Assembly (NCBI GenBank): GCA_017506865.1
Contig: JAFCMP010000029.1
Location: 124,001-188,000 of the forward strand
Direction: 5' to 3'
Source: Tribonema minus
Lineage: Eukaryota > Sar > Xanthophyceae > Tribonematales > Tribonemataceae
Length of the DNA stretch: 64,000 bases
The translations under genes were made by a program, and so were the position numbers. This document shows positions 10,875 through 24,700 of the stretch, one piece after another. The first letter of the stretch is position 1. Each line of letters begins with the position of its first letter. The notes beneath the pieces were generated by a model. It did no database searches, was not told the origin of the DNA, and saw only the letters and a list, made by a program, of their open reading frames with translations.

Positions 10875-11841
10875 GTATCCTTGCACACCTTAGACGACAT
10901 GATGGTTTCACGACATAGTCGGTAAAATATGTCGCGACGGTGCCGCCAGAAATCATGTCGCGACGCAGTCGCGCACCTCTGCCCATTTCATGTCGTCTAG
11001 ACGACCGTGTTGACGCACTGTTCACTGACTTCATGTCGTCCATTCACGACACCGTCGCGCAAGGTTTGCTGCTCTCATGTTGTGTAATGTCGTTCATGAC
11101 GTAGCATGTCGTGTGTGCACAGCAGTGCACACAGCATTGAAATTGCGGTGGGCTTGCCGCGATCAGAGCGTCTCGCAATAGCAGATGACACTTGCGCAGG
11201 CTCAGATGATCTCTGATCACTCACGCTGCATCGTATGATCGTCACGTCAAGCTCGGTGTATTATCAGTTGTCCCGAAAGGGCCTCCTCGCGTGAGGCAAG
11301 ACGCTGAGAGAGGTGGTGCTGAGAGAGGTGGTGCTGATGTGGGGATCTGCCCCAGAGGTGCTCTGCAGTAAACCCCTCGCCCAATACCCAGAGCGTCTTG
11401 CAGTGAGATTCAGCTCCGTTTCAGCCGCTGACAGTTGAAGGTTGCGCCAACAGCGTTGAGAACATGTTGACACATCAGAGAGTAGGCAGAAGTACGCGAT
11501 ATGAGGTTGGCGTAGCATCACACCACTTTTCCAGCAGTCGTGGCAGCGCCAATAGCTGCACGAGCGGTCTAAATCGCACTTCAATTTCTAGCTTCAACTA
11601 TGTCGTTGTGTGTTCGTTGATGTCACGACATTGTTGCGTGCTCCTGGCATAACCTATGTTGTCTAGACGACCATGTCGCGACATGCCTGTCAAAGTTGAT
11701 GTCGTATAGACGACATATGTCGCTTGCCACTGCTGAAATCCCGGTCGTCTGGACGACCATGTCACGACATACCCTCATGGATCGATGTCGTCTAGACGAC
11801 TATGTCGCGACATGATGTCGTCTAAGGTGTGTATCCTTGCA
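10875..11841. mobile_element. Short DNA transposon-like element with TIRs and target duplication
   Basis: Perfect 15-bp inverted repeats CACCTTAGACGACAT bound the element, at 10886-10900 and (inverted) at 11815-11829. Direct flanks GTATCCTTGCA occur at 10875-10885 and 11831-11841. Depending on where the terminus is placed, the target duplication is 8 bp (TATCCTTG with termini CACACC) or up to 11 bp. Families with 8-bp duplications include hAT, and 9-11 bp suits Mutator-like elements; I cannot choose. The interior carries many palindromic words: GTCGTCTAGACGAC at about 10992 and 11785, variants at about 11658, 11705 and 11743, and ATGTCGCGACAT-like words. These resemble the subterminal repeats that transposases bind. 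No transposase ORF is visible, so it is probably non-autonomous, and the matching ends suggest it is fairly young. Confidence 0.75.
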
Positions 11842-12730
11842 TCGTGCGTACATGCCCTTCGATGAGCGTTGCTGCCGTCCCCGCCCTCCCTCATTGGTCC
11901 CATTGGGGCGGCGCCATAGCTCGCGCTGCCTGTTGCCCGTCCTGCAAGGCCCCTCTCTTTGTTCGTCTCAAGCCCCAACTCGCACCTGCTCTTGGTTGAT
12001 GCGCAATTCATAAATATGTGACCACGACACAGCACAGCAGCACTGCCTCTCCCCTGCCCCTGCTTACGCTCAGCGGCTTTTGGGTACAACGCATTTATTG
12101 TTTTAACTGCAAATGGATACGGCGGGCAAGTCTCGCCAGGAAGCAACCCCCTTGCTTAGTACAACATCATCTTGTGACTTGCTGCAACACACATGCAATG
12201 CGGAAGCATGTAGGGGGCATGCAATGCCCTGACAGAGGGAGCACAGCAATGTTCAGCAGCGAATTGGCACAGACGCATTCATGCATCTAAAGGTGCTCGG
12301 TGATGAGATGCATCTCTCAGCAGGCAGCCCGGCAATGCGGTGTGGCATATGAGACCACCGCACGATGGTCAGAGCGTTGCAGCAGCGGAGCGGCAATGGC
12401 GATTAGCACGCAAACGGCGACATATACACTGTGCTTCAAGGCGTGGATGCTGAGCAGTGAATCAACAGCTTTGACGCTGTTGTGAATGGGCTGTGCTGAC
12501 GAAGTCATCATTAGGATCCCAACAACCTGCGCGTCTCTGCAGGAGCGGTCAGGTATGCAGCGCTCGTCCATGGCCGCAGCAGCATCGCTCAGGTGTGCAG
12601 CGCTCAGCAAAGCGCGCAGCGCCGGCTGGCAGCCACAAAACACCCCACGCACGCACGCTGATCACACCTCATGGGTCTGCTGCCGACAACACTCTGAACG
12701 GCGTAGACGTTGGGCGTTTTGGAGGAGGCG
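11842..12730. other. 3' flank of the EML gene, no gene seen
   Basis: This stretch lies between the transposon-like element and the stop codon of the EML gene. It should hold that gene's 3' untranslated region. Short ORFs occur on both strands without recognisable content, and I see no canonical poly-A signal close behind the stop. Confidence 0.4.
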
Positions 12731-15700
12731 TCACGGAAGCACATCGTGCACCCGCACGACGCGATCCACGCCGCCCACCGTCACCAGCCGCCGCCCGTCG
12801 CACGTGAACCGGACGCACGCGACATGCCCCACGTGCCCCCCGGGCACCTGTGCGCCGCCCCCAAACACCCCCTCTCCCGGGGGGGCGGGCTGGGGGGGCC
12901 CCTTGTGCCCCCCGACGGGCGGCGAGACCGACTGCAACGATGGCAGCGGCGACGGGGGCACGGCGGGGTATGGGAAGACGCGCAGCGTGCCGTCTGCATA
13001 GCCGCATGCAAGCAGACCGCGCGATGATGCGTGCGCGGCGGTCACGGCGGGCGCCGCGCCGGACTCTTCAAGTTGAAGTGCGGGCCATGCGCGCTGCATG
13101 GGCCAGCCCACCGACAGCGTCCACTGCGGCCACCTGCGGGTGCCACAGCGTGCAGTGAGCAGCGCGCGCGGGAGGGGGGGGGGGGGGGGGGGGTCATGCG
13201 ATGCGATCTGAGCGGCGTACGACAGCGGATTGGCCCATTGGTTCGAGGTGCATGTCGCGCAGCTGGTTGCAACGTGCGTGTCAGCGCTTGTATGTGTTGC
13301 TGTCCTACTCATGCTAACGGCTTGAGCATGCACAACGGGTGCTGTAACGGGTGCGGAACTTGTGTTGCGTGTGTGTGGTGCGGCACGACTGGCAGCTGCG
13401 TTTGGCGCGGCTGGAGATAGTCTCGTGTTTTGCATCATCAACAACCTCACAAGCTGCAGCCGTCTCTATACAGTTTCGCGGCGCTAAATGGGTGATACTC
13501 TTGTGCTGCATAGTCAACACAGCTCCGCACCATCGTGCGTTTACATACACGTCTCTTGCAAACATACAAAACACGACATACCTCAGCAACGCAAGTATAC
13601 GCAATTGTTGCAAACATACAAATCACGACATACCTGAGGTGCTTCAGCTGCGCCTCTATGGCCAGGGCAGACCCTTCCAGCGCACTGTGCCGCATGAGGG
13701 TGCCATCGAGAGCGCAGCTCTGCACGTGCCTGTGAGGTCAACGGCACGTCAACGGCACGACGTTTTATACACGATCGCTTGTGAGCATGCTTCGCATTTG
13801 CTGTGAAGGGGTTGTTGGTGCATTGCAGCAGCCATTGTGTAATTCTGCGCGTGCCATCACAGCGGTGACCTTGTCCTGTTCAACCTGCGGTATCTACCAA
13901 AGTGTGCTGTACATTTGCGGCAACTTCATCTGGGCCTGAACGTTGTTATACTCTGTGATCCCACGAGCATCGCGCTGTAGTGGCAACAATCCCTTGCCAG
14001 CCAGCCGAAATACAGGGAACACAAACAAACTGGGCAACCGTGTTTTGTGTTGACTCACAACAGCCACTCGCAGTGCTGTCAAACATTCAATGCATTGCAG
14101 CTGATTCTTGCGCTTTTGCCCCGCTTAAAGGCTCGCACGGCATCAACTGCAGGTGCTGGCACTTGCGCAGCACAGCATGGGATTATTTGGTCTCGATGGG
14201 TGCCACGAGCCTTGCGGCAAAGCAACTGAGCTTATTCAATTGCGAGCGCTCCTCGGCTCAAATGACGAACCCAATTGGTCATCTTAGCAGCCAATATTCC
14301 TTGACACAGCATCTGGGCCGCTGTGTCTCTCGCAGCTCAATTGTACACACTTCTACTTGAAGAAGCAAGTGCGAGCTAGCTGCCAGAGTGGGCGCGGACA
14401 GACTGCATGCACACGCTCCTACATCAACATATAAGTGCGAGCTAGCAGCCAGAGCAGGCGCGGACAGAATGCGTTGCAGCGCGCGCGACACTCACTGCGA
14501 GTCGTCGGAGTAGTCTATGGCAATGACGGGCGCCGTGTGCCCCTGGCAGCGGCAGCGCAGCCCAAAGCTTGGGACGTCGTACACGTACACCTGCGCGCGC
14601 AGGGGGCAGGGGGCATTGCGTGTTAAGGTTGAAGGTATCAATCCAGCTCTTGTCAATGGGGCAGACGCGATGTCAATGGGGCAGGCGCAAAGAGTTGAAC
14701 AGTGCCCCCGTTGCAGGGCGTGCGCTTCACCTCACACCCTAACTTCAAACCGGAATCTAACCCCAAACCTTAACCCAAACCCTGATCATGCGCACTGCGG
14801 CGGGCGAGCGCCCCTGCGCAACAAAACAGAAGGCCTGCATTGCGTGTGAACCCGCCTGTCTCTGCGCCGGCACTGATCCCGGTGACAAAACGCTGCTTTT
14901 TGCAGTGCCACCCATGCCTTGCGGCTGGCTGACTGGCGCTCCCGGGGCGTCACAAGCCAGAGCGCCTCGAACTTCCCCGGCAACCACCGCCTCATCACCT
15001 GCTCAGCAGCGCTCCTCACCTTGCCGTCGTGCGACGCGAACCTTGACTTTAATCCTAAACCCTATTTCGAACCCTGATTATGTGCGGCATCACTGCGGCG
15101 GGCGAGCGCTCCTGCGCAACCAGCGCCTCACGCAGTCCCCTAGCTGCAGCAACGCTCATCACCTGCTCAGCGACGCTCCTCACCTTGCCGTCGTGCGACG
15201 CGAGCGGCCCTCGCGTAGTCTCCTAGCCACAGCAACGCTCGTCATCACCTGCTCAGTGACGCTCCTCACCTTGCTGTCGTGCGCCGCGAGCGCAAAGCTG
15301 CAGCACCGCTCATTGGCCATGCAGCAGCGCTCCTCGCCTTGCCGTCGTGCGAAGCACGTGGCCCTCACTGTCTCCTAGCTGCACTTTGGGCTCGCCAAGA
15401 CGCTGGGGAGCCACGGCCAGGTACGTATACCTATAGTGCATGCGTATACCTACCCAAGCAGCAGTACGCTCATAGGTCATGCAGCGACGCTCCTCACCTT
15501 GCCGTCGTGCGACGCGAGCGCGAAGCTGCGCCCGTCCGGCGCGAACGCGGCGGCGCGCACCCAGCCGCGCGAGTCGCGCCCCTCAAAGGCCACCGCCAGC
15601 GTGTCCGCCTCAAGCACCCAGAACGCGCCGTCTCTGCGGCCCTTGCCGTCGCCGGCGCCCACAATGAGCCGCCTGCCGACGCGCACACAGGGAAGTGGTG

Positions 15701-18700
15701 GTCAGTGCTCAGAGAGGGGTTGGCTACTTCAAGTTGAAGTTGTGTGTTCGCGTCAAGCACCCAGAACGCGCCGTCTCTGCGGCCCTTGCCGTCGCCGGCG
15801 CCCACGACGAGCCGCCTGCCGACGCACGAGGGAACGAAGGTCAGTGCTCAAAACGGTGTTGCCCCCATGGCTACTTCAAGTTGAAGTTGGATGTCCGCGC
15901 CGGCGCCGACGCCAAGCCTCCCGCACATGTGAGGTGGGGCAGCGTCAGCCGCAGCGTGATCTGGGAAAGTGCAGCAGTGCTCAGGGGGACAGAGTCTCAT
16001 CAATACTTCATGTTGAAGTAAGGCAATGCACAGAGAGCGCGCGTTGTCTCGGCAGCCCCCTGCCATTGCCGGCGCTGCCGATGACCTCTGCTGACACGCA
16101 CTGGCAATGTGCAGCAGTGCCCAGGGACAGCGTCTCGTCAGTACTTCAGTTGAAGTGAGGCATAGCACAGAGAGTACGCGCCGTCTCGACAACCACTTGC
16201 CATCGCCGGCACCGCCGACGACGTCTGACAACGCGCAATGGGATGGCGTCGGACGCGGTGAGAGCGTGACGTCAGACGCAGTGAGCTTAGGTTTAGGGCT
16301 AGGGTGAGGTGGTGCTTAGCGCTAAGGAAAGTGCACTCAGTTGAGGTTATCAGGAAGGTGCCGCAGCGCCTGCAGTTGCCAACGCTGACGGGAGGGTGCC
16401 TGACAGTGTGATCTGGGATTCATAGTCAGTACAGCTGTCTCTCGTGTCTCTGTGTCTGTGTCATGACTTCAAGTTGAAGTGCTGAAGAAGCATTACAGAG
16501 ATCATGTCGGCGGCCTTTGCCGTGTCTTGCTGCAGCCGCGACTCACAGCTGAAGCGCTGACACCAACAGCAGCACGTCACTCAAGCTCATCAATATGTTG
16601 AGCGTGTGAGATGCCACAGTTCTGCAGAGGGCAGTGACCACCCTAACCCTAACCCTGACCCTAACCCTCAGCAAGTCGCAGCGGTTTCACAAAGCTAGTG
16701 CGTACCTGCCGTCAGGGGACCACGCGACGGCTCTGCAGGGGGCGGTGAGCAGCGCCTTTCGAAGCACGCGCCCGTGCGATACGCTCCAGACGCGCACGGT
16801 GCAGTCTGTCGCATGATGATGACAAGAAGGGGGTAGGGGGGTGGGTGCGAGTAGTGAGCAATGGGGGGGGTGACGGGTGAGAGGGGGGGGGGGAGTCACA
16901 CCTAGAAAATTATTTCTAATGCGCTTCTGATGCTTGAAATCACTTGCATAGACTTTTAAATTTGTACTGCGTTACATTTGAATTTGGCTATTGACGCGTG
17001 CACGCAGCCAGTGCCCAAGCTGCTGGGAAATAAAGCTTCTGGGAAATGGCACAGCCTCCAGTTTGTCCCCCCTTCCCCGTTCCCCGCTGCTGAGGCCTGC
17101 AGGCGCTCTTACTGTAAGGGAGTGAACATGCCCTAGCACACCGTTGATTTGCAAGGTCAAGTAGCTGACAAATCTGTGACATGAATGCTCTACACAACCG
17201 CCGTGCCACACCAATGTGGCAAAAGCGTCTTGCTGAATCGCCTCACTGGCATTCACGACGCAGTGTTACTGGAGGTGTAACATTGCGACTCCTGCGTCGC
17301 GTCACCAACACCCAATCTGCCTCGGACTGTGCGGCAGCTGAGCGTTGACACACAGTGTGGCTCACCGTCGCCCGTCGTGACAAAAGTGTCGGCATCCGTG
17401 GGGTGCACTGCCAGGCCCCTGGCAGGGCCGGCGTGGTGACCTTCGTGCAGCAGCACCGCCGCGCCGCTGGTGCGCAGAAGCTCGTATATCTGCAGCATTG
17501 GACCGGCACAAAATAGAGTTAGGGTTAGGGTTAGGTTCAGATTTAAAGCTAGGGTTAGGGAAAGCCGCTGACGCGCAGCACCGCCGCGCCGCTGGTGCGC
17601 AGAAGCTCGTATATCTGCAGCATTGGACCAGCAGAGGTTGGGATTGGCTCTAGGGTCAGGGTTAGGGGTAGGATGAGCCGCTGGTTTGCAGAAGCTCGTG
17701 TATCTGCAGCATTGGACCAGCACAGGTTAGGGTTCGGGTGTAAGGGCCAAAATTATAATGAGTGGTGGCCGCTGGTGCGTAGCAGCTCGTAGATCTGCAG
17801 CATTCCACCAGTACAGGTTGGGGTTAGGGCTACGGATGGGGTTAAGGCCAGGGTCAGGTTAGAGTCAGGATTAGGGTTAGGGTCAGGTGCTGGCACGCAG
17901 CAGCTCATTTATCCGCATTGGACCAGCGCAGGTTAGGATAAGGGTTAGGTTTAGGGCCAGAGTTAGCATTAAAGTTGGGGTTAGATTAAGCCGCTGGTGC
18001 GCAGCAGTAGCATATCTGCAGCATTGGACCAGCAAAGGTTGTGAAACTCATCAATCAGCGGTGGGCCAGGCACCAAGGGACTTGGGTGCAGTCAAGCAGC
18101 TGCTGGGGAGTTCCGCAAAAGCTGGGCAGGGTGGCAGTGGCAGTGGTAGGAGTGGTGGAAGTGGTAGCAGCATTGGTAGCTGGAGAGGGGGGGGACGACA
18201 TGCGCTTCAGCGCACCCTGTGTGCACTGGTAGCCATCCGCTACTGGTATGGTGTCTATGCTGCACATACTCTATGCGAGACAGGATGTTTCGCCCCTCAA
18301 GCGAAAAGAAAATAAAGCACAAAGGGATCGATCCCGGACGCGCACGGCTGCCGATATCCCCAGTCGACTTTGCGTTTGCTTTCTTCCTTCAACGCAGGCC
18401 GCCTTACGTGACATGAGCCCTCAACGACTTCACCTGCACGTACTGCGATACGGCAGCAAATTGAGTGCGAGCGCTCAAAGCCGCACCAATTTCTCACCTC
18501 TCCCCCGGCGGTGGCGGCCGCCATGCGGACAATGTCGCGTCCCGCACTCGCCGCTGCGACGGCGCGCACGCTCGCACGCAGCGGCGCCGGCATCACCTCC
18601 GGGGCTGCAGCAGTGCACACGTGGCCATAGAGCAGTTGGTATAGCTCGCAGAGGATGATTATATGGGTTGAATTTGGCAATTGAAGTTTGACGGCGCGCA

Positions 18701-21700
18701 TGCCCGCACGCAGCGGCACGGGCATAACCTCCGGGGCTGCAGCAGTGCACATGTGGCCATGGAGCATTGGTATCGCATAGAGCATTGGTATCGCAGGCGT
18801 TGATGCTGCGCTGAAGTTCAGGTTGGGAGTTGAAGTTTGACGGTGCGCAGCGGCTCGGGAATCACCTCCGGGGCTGCAGCAGCGCACACGTGGTCGTCGA
18901 GCATTGGCATCACTCGCAGACGCAGATCATATGGGTTGAATTCGGCAGTTAAAGTGTGACCACGTGCACGCACGGCCGCAGCTGTGCGGGCACTGCAGCA
19001 GTGCACACGCACCAGTGCCACTGGTATGGCGCAGGTATGAAGTGAGGTTGATATTAGTATTTGGTGAAGCTGACAGCGTGCGCGCCTGCACGCAGCGGCG
19101 CGGGCACCCCCTCCGGGAGGGTTAGGGTTAGGGTTAGGGTTAGGGTTAGGGTTAGGGTTAGGGTTAGGGTTAGCAGCAGCGCGCACACACCGCATCACTG
19201 GTACAATGGATGCCTGGGTCGAGTGTGTGTTGGTAAGGGTTTGAAGTTTTTGGGTTCGAGCTGCCAAAACTGCAGACGTTTGCCGTGACCTCACACGTCA
19301 ATTCTTGTGCTAAGTTATCCGCCAGGATAGATTCAAGAAAGCCACCGGCTCTTGTGTGAATACTGCCTAAGCTGCACCGGCGGACCCGCTCCCTGACCCT
19401 CATCCCTACCCTAACCCTGACCCTAACCCTATATTTACTTTCCAGCTCAGTGGATGAAATCAGCTGTGCGCAATGCGAAAAACGCAGCGCCACCTGTCGC
19501 GGCTACTTCGCAAGCACGAGCGAGTTGAACTTTGGTTGCTGTGACTCACCCGCAAGGTCGTAGATCTTCAACTGCTCCAGCTGCAGAGACCACAACTTCA
19601 CCAAGCCATCTTGGCCTCCGGTGACGACGCCCCCTTCATATGAGGCGATGGCGGTGACTCCTCCCTGATGCACGGGCAACAGGTGCGGATTAGGATAAAT
19701 GATAAATGATACTTATAAGAGAGAAGATGGTCATTTTCTTTGAGCGGTGCTCTCAATGGAACAAAAGCGATCGTTGCGAGGTTTACCAGAGTCACCAGCA
19801 CGGCAGCAAAACATGGGCTGTTGCACAAGAACAGCTGACCGCACGCGACTCCAGTCCAAATCGTGGGGCTAGGGTTACGCCATAGTGTACCCTTGCTATT
19901 CTAACACTGCCACCGTAACTAGTGTCATGTATCGAGTGGCGCTGTCCAGGGAGTACCAGCGGCGCACAGGTCGTGTTCGTCTGCGACAATGGTGGCAGAA
20001 CCAAGTGGTAAGCTCAATGGTAAAATGTGTCTTGACTACCACTAGTCGAGTGGCGTTGTCGAGCAGGGGCCACAGAAAGCCGAGCGGCGCACAGGGCTGT
20101 GCTTGATGGTGACAATGATGGCAGAAACAAGTGGCGAGCTCAATGATGAAGTGTGTCCTGATGAGCACTGCCCACCGCGTGCGCCAGAACAGGGGTGTGG
20201 CATCTTCCACGCCACACCATGCCCCATGCCTGCCCAGCTGTGCCACAACTACCACTGCCTGTGAAGTGTGCCAGAGGCATGACACTGGCGTCCGTTGGCC
20301 GAGGCACAGTACACGTATACCTATCATGGCCACCTATGCGCACAAACCAGGCGCATAAGACCTATACCTGCCATGACTAAGTGTGTACCTACCAGGTGAA
20401 GGGTTAGGGTTAGGGTTAGGGTTACCTACCAGCCGAGGCGCGCTTTGCGTCGTTTGCAACGCCACGCCATACCTATACCTGCCACGACATTTACCCGCAA
20501 GCGCGCATGTACCTGCCATGACTACCTATACGACCACCAGGCGTAACCACCCCTATACCCATCATAAACACCTGTATACCTACCAGGTGTGCCGGAGGCA
20601 CGCGCTCCGTCTTTTGGCCGCGCTGCACGATATCTATACCTGCAACTGAGGATACCCACCAAAGTGTGTGCCTGCCATGACTACCTGTATGCCCGCCAGG
20701 CGTACCTATATGTACCATGCCTATACCTATTATAAACACCTATATACCTACATACCAGGTGTGCCAGGGGGCGCACTCCGTCTTCCGGCCACGACCGCAC
20801 GCTATCTACACCTGCAATTACTAGCATTCAAAATGTGTCTACATGCCACGGCTAACGCTCACCAGGCGTACCACACCTATACCTAAGCACCTGTATACCT
20901 ACATACCAGGTGTGCCAGGGGCGCGCGCTCCGTCTTGCGGCCCCGCCACACCAGCAGGTGTCCGCTGGCCATGCCCGTCAGGAACTTTCCCTGGAACGGT
21001 CCCGCGGGCACCGCCGCGCCGCACAGCGCCGTTCCCTTGCCCGCCTCTGGCTGGCCCTCTATGAGCCCCAGCTTTGCGGTGAGGCTCCGGCCCTGGTGGC
21101 AGATACGCGTGATCAGTATGGTGCTGTATGTGGCATGTGAAACCTAACCCTGATCTAGTGTTGACCCTAGTTCTAACCATAAGGTTCTGGTCACGGGGGC
21201 AACAATGACGATGGGAAGTCTGGAATTCGGCCACCAAGAGGCTCAGGAAAACAGGTCTACATAAAGTGCAGGAGGTTGGACTTCAGCGTTTGCAGGAACA
21301 TACGCAAACTGCAATGCGCCCTTGAAGCTACTGATAGTCCTGTAGCTACATGCACTGCGCATGGTGCGATAATATCATTTGGTTGGAGTTCGGCTTAAAG
21401 TTTGGATCAGGGTTGTACATAACCTGCACAGGCTGTGCGCCTGTCTGCTAAGGCACCCGCTCTGGCACTTGGTGAGTGCATAATGCATCTTTGTCGCCAG
21501 AACAAGCGGGCCATCTGGCACTTGGCACTGCACCAGAGCCTCACGCTTGCTGAGGTTTGCATCTGTTGCCTGATCGAAGCAACGAGGTTTGCTTGGCGCT
21601 GCTGAGGGTAAGCGTTGGGCCAGGATTGAGTTCGGGTAGGGTTAGGGTCAGCGCCATCCCGCCTGCATGATCGCTGCTGCGCACAGCAACTGCGTGAGAG

Positions 21701-24700
21701 CAGCTGCCCGCATGAGGCGTGCGCCGCACACAACTTCAACTTCAACAGTCACATCCGATGATCGCAACCTGCACGAGTGGCAGCAAAGCTCAACCTCCAA
21801 TACCCCGACCATTGCACTCTCACTGGAAAAGCCTGCTCACGCAGAAGTGAGCACACCTGGAGAGTCCAGAACTTGACATGCTCCTGCCCGCCGGACACCA
21901 GGGCGAACTCCTGCGCGGGCGCGGGCGCGGCGAACGCCGCAAAGGCGACGCGCTGCGCATCGCCCGTGGCAGTGCTCAGCAGCTCCGCGTCGTGCCAGTC
22001 GCTGCTGCAGCTGCGGCGGCGGAGGCGTGTTGAGGAGACAGCGGGCGACAGGCACCGATCATAAATGTAGAGTGTGGTTTTTAGCAATATCAGACTTGAA
22101 GTTGTCAGTGTTGGTTTGATGTTCATGTGCATGTGCTAAGTGTGTAGCTCTCCTACATTGCGATGCTACGCTTGGAAACGCCAATGCCGACCAGCTGGCC
22201 TGCATTCAGGTTGTGGTTGGATGCCAGTAGTGCCAGTGTGATTCAACTGCTTGCATGCTGCAAACTTCAGTGTGGTGTGGACGTTGCTGGTTTACTGGTA
22301 AAACGTTTTGCTATTCAAATAGGTCTCCAACCAGATCGCGACGCCACGACCTGGGTCGCCGCTGATGCCAACCAGCTGCCGAGCTTTGCAGTTTAATGCC
22401 AATGTGGTGAATGCCTGAAATAATACTTTGAACCTCAATTGTTACGGACACTGCTGGTTTACCGTTAAAGCATCACGATATTCAAACGAGGTTTCTGACA
22501 TCTGCCAGATCGCAATGCCATGCCCTGTGGCTTTTGCCAGATTGCGATGCCACGCCATCAGACTCCAACGCCGACCAGCTGCCGAGCTTTGCGGCTGAAC
22601 GCAAGTGTGATTGGATTCATTACATATCGCGAACTTGAAATCGTTATGGACGCTGCCGGTTTATTGGTAAAATGTTTCGCTATTCGAATAGGTTTCTGAC
22701 CTCTGCCAGATTGCGATGCCATGCCCTGCGTCGCCGCCGACGCCCACCTGCTGCCGAGCGTTGTGGTTGAACGCAATGCAGTTCAATTGCTTGCGTACTT
22801 TGAACTTCAAACCGTTGCGGACATTGCTGGTTAAGTGGTGATCTTTTGCTCTCTTTCCAGAGTAAGTTTGTGACCTCTGCCAGATCGCGATGCCATGGCC
22901 TGAGTCACCGCCGACGCCGACGAGCTGTCGAGCGTTGTGGTTGAATACCAACGCAGTTCAATTGTATGCATACTTTGAACTTCACATTGTTACGGACGCT
23001 GCCGGTTGAATGGTAATGTTTTTCGCTATTCAAATACTTCAGAAGTAAATTCTAACCTTTGCCAGATCGCGATGCCATGGCCTGAGTCGCCACCAACGCC
23101 GACGAGCTGCCGAGCGTTGTGGTTGAATGCCAGGCAGACGGCGCCCTGCCGCAGCGCCTCCGGAAGTTGACACAGCTGCAGCACGGCAAGCGCGTTGGCG
23201 TTACGCAAGATTTGGAGTAGAGGTCATCCAGAATGAAAGTACCTGTAGCCATACCGTAGGTGCGTGGTTCAAAGTGCATGCGTACGCATACACTAGTGCC
23301 GCAGCGCCTCTGGAAGTTGACACAGCTGCGGCACGGCACACGGATTGGCGTTCCGCAAGAGTTGAAGTAGAGGACACTCCCCATCAAACGGTACTGTTAC
23401 GGGACCGCAGGCGCATAGTTTTAAGGAAGTGCATGCATGCGCATACGCTAGTGCTGCAGAGCCGTTGTCAGCTGACACAGCTGCAGCGCGGCGTCCGTGC
23501 TTGCATGACGTGCAGCTGTTGCTCCCAGTGGATGATGGAATTGAAGGTGCATGCCTTGAATGTATACCGCCACTGGCTGTACAAAGTGAAATGTCTACAC
23601 CACCACGAGCCAACAAACAAGGCGGCCTCGACCTCAGGCAATGTCGCTTGGCAAACGACATGGCACCACAAAAATGCAAACGTGAGATGAGCGCATGTCA
23701 CGCAGCATGGTAAAATGGCGTCGTGTAGGTCTTGGCCTGCTGACACATGCTTGCACTGAAGCTGCGGTTGAAAACCCCAACCCTCCCCCCTGTGGTAGGG
23801 GTAGTAGAGGTAGGGTAGGTAAGGTATGACATTAACTATACCTGCTCGCCGCTGCCACAGTCCCAGATCGCCACCACGGCGCGCAGCTCCGCCGATGCGG
23901 TGGCGATCAGCCTGCCGTCGGCGCTCGCGCAGAGGACTGCCCACGCTGCGCGCGCCTGTCAGCAGCCGCGCTCAGAGGGTTCGGAGTAGGGTTAGGGTGC
24001 AGGCTAGTAGGGTTTGAGCTGAGCGTGAGGGGGTTATTCGTATTGCACGGGCTGCGTGCAGAGCAGGTGGGAACCTTAACCCTAACCACAAACCCCTAAC
24101 TCTAACCCTAACCCTAACCTCTGACGCCTAACCTTAACCCTAGCCCTAACCCAAACCTACGGGGGTGCGACCTGGCAGCGCACCGGGTCAGGAATAATAC
24201 TTACATACACTGTAGTACAGGTCAGTTGCGCAGGTTGACAATTCAGGAGCAGTCCGTGCCATGCAAAAGCAGCGCTCAGCGCCACCCGACGTGCCCCCCG
24301 CGACAGGCTTCGTCGCTGCAAGTTTCGTTCACGCCAGATGCGCTTTGCAGCATTGCTCAAGAAGCAGAAAGACGTTGGTGCAGCATTGCTTAAGGAGCAG
24401 AAAGACGTTTTGAGCGCACAAGGCTTGCTGGGACAAACCAACAAGCTTCATGTGCTGGTTGGGCGAATGCTTCCAGTGTGACGCAATGCACTCGTCAGGC
24501 GCCTGCCACGGTGCTGCATAGCCACTTGGCCTTGCCTCTGTCGACCATACAAAGACACTGGGCGCTGCAAGTTGAAGTGATTGAGATTACATAACCTCCT
24601 TGAAGTAGTAAAGTGCGTCAGGAGGCATGTTGCACCTGAACGCATGACATGCGGCCCAGATATCTCACAGCATCAATCTTGTGACATGCGCATCTCACAG

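Noticed and set aside
12731..13450. The 239-codon minus-strand ORF as a separate gene
   Set aside because: Its 3' part is the last EML exon, entered at 13133; the part upstream of that is intron, including the poly-C tract.
19117..19173. True chromosome end
   Set aside because: The EML gene continues in frame on both sides of this and every other telomere-like tract.
15000..23500. Ladder copies as mutually exclusive alternative exons
   Set aside because: Each copy I examined has only one splice border and many carry frame breaks, so it cannot be included as a complete cassette.
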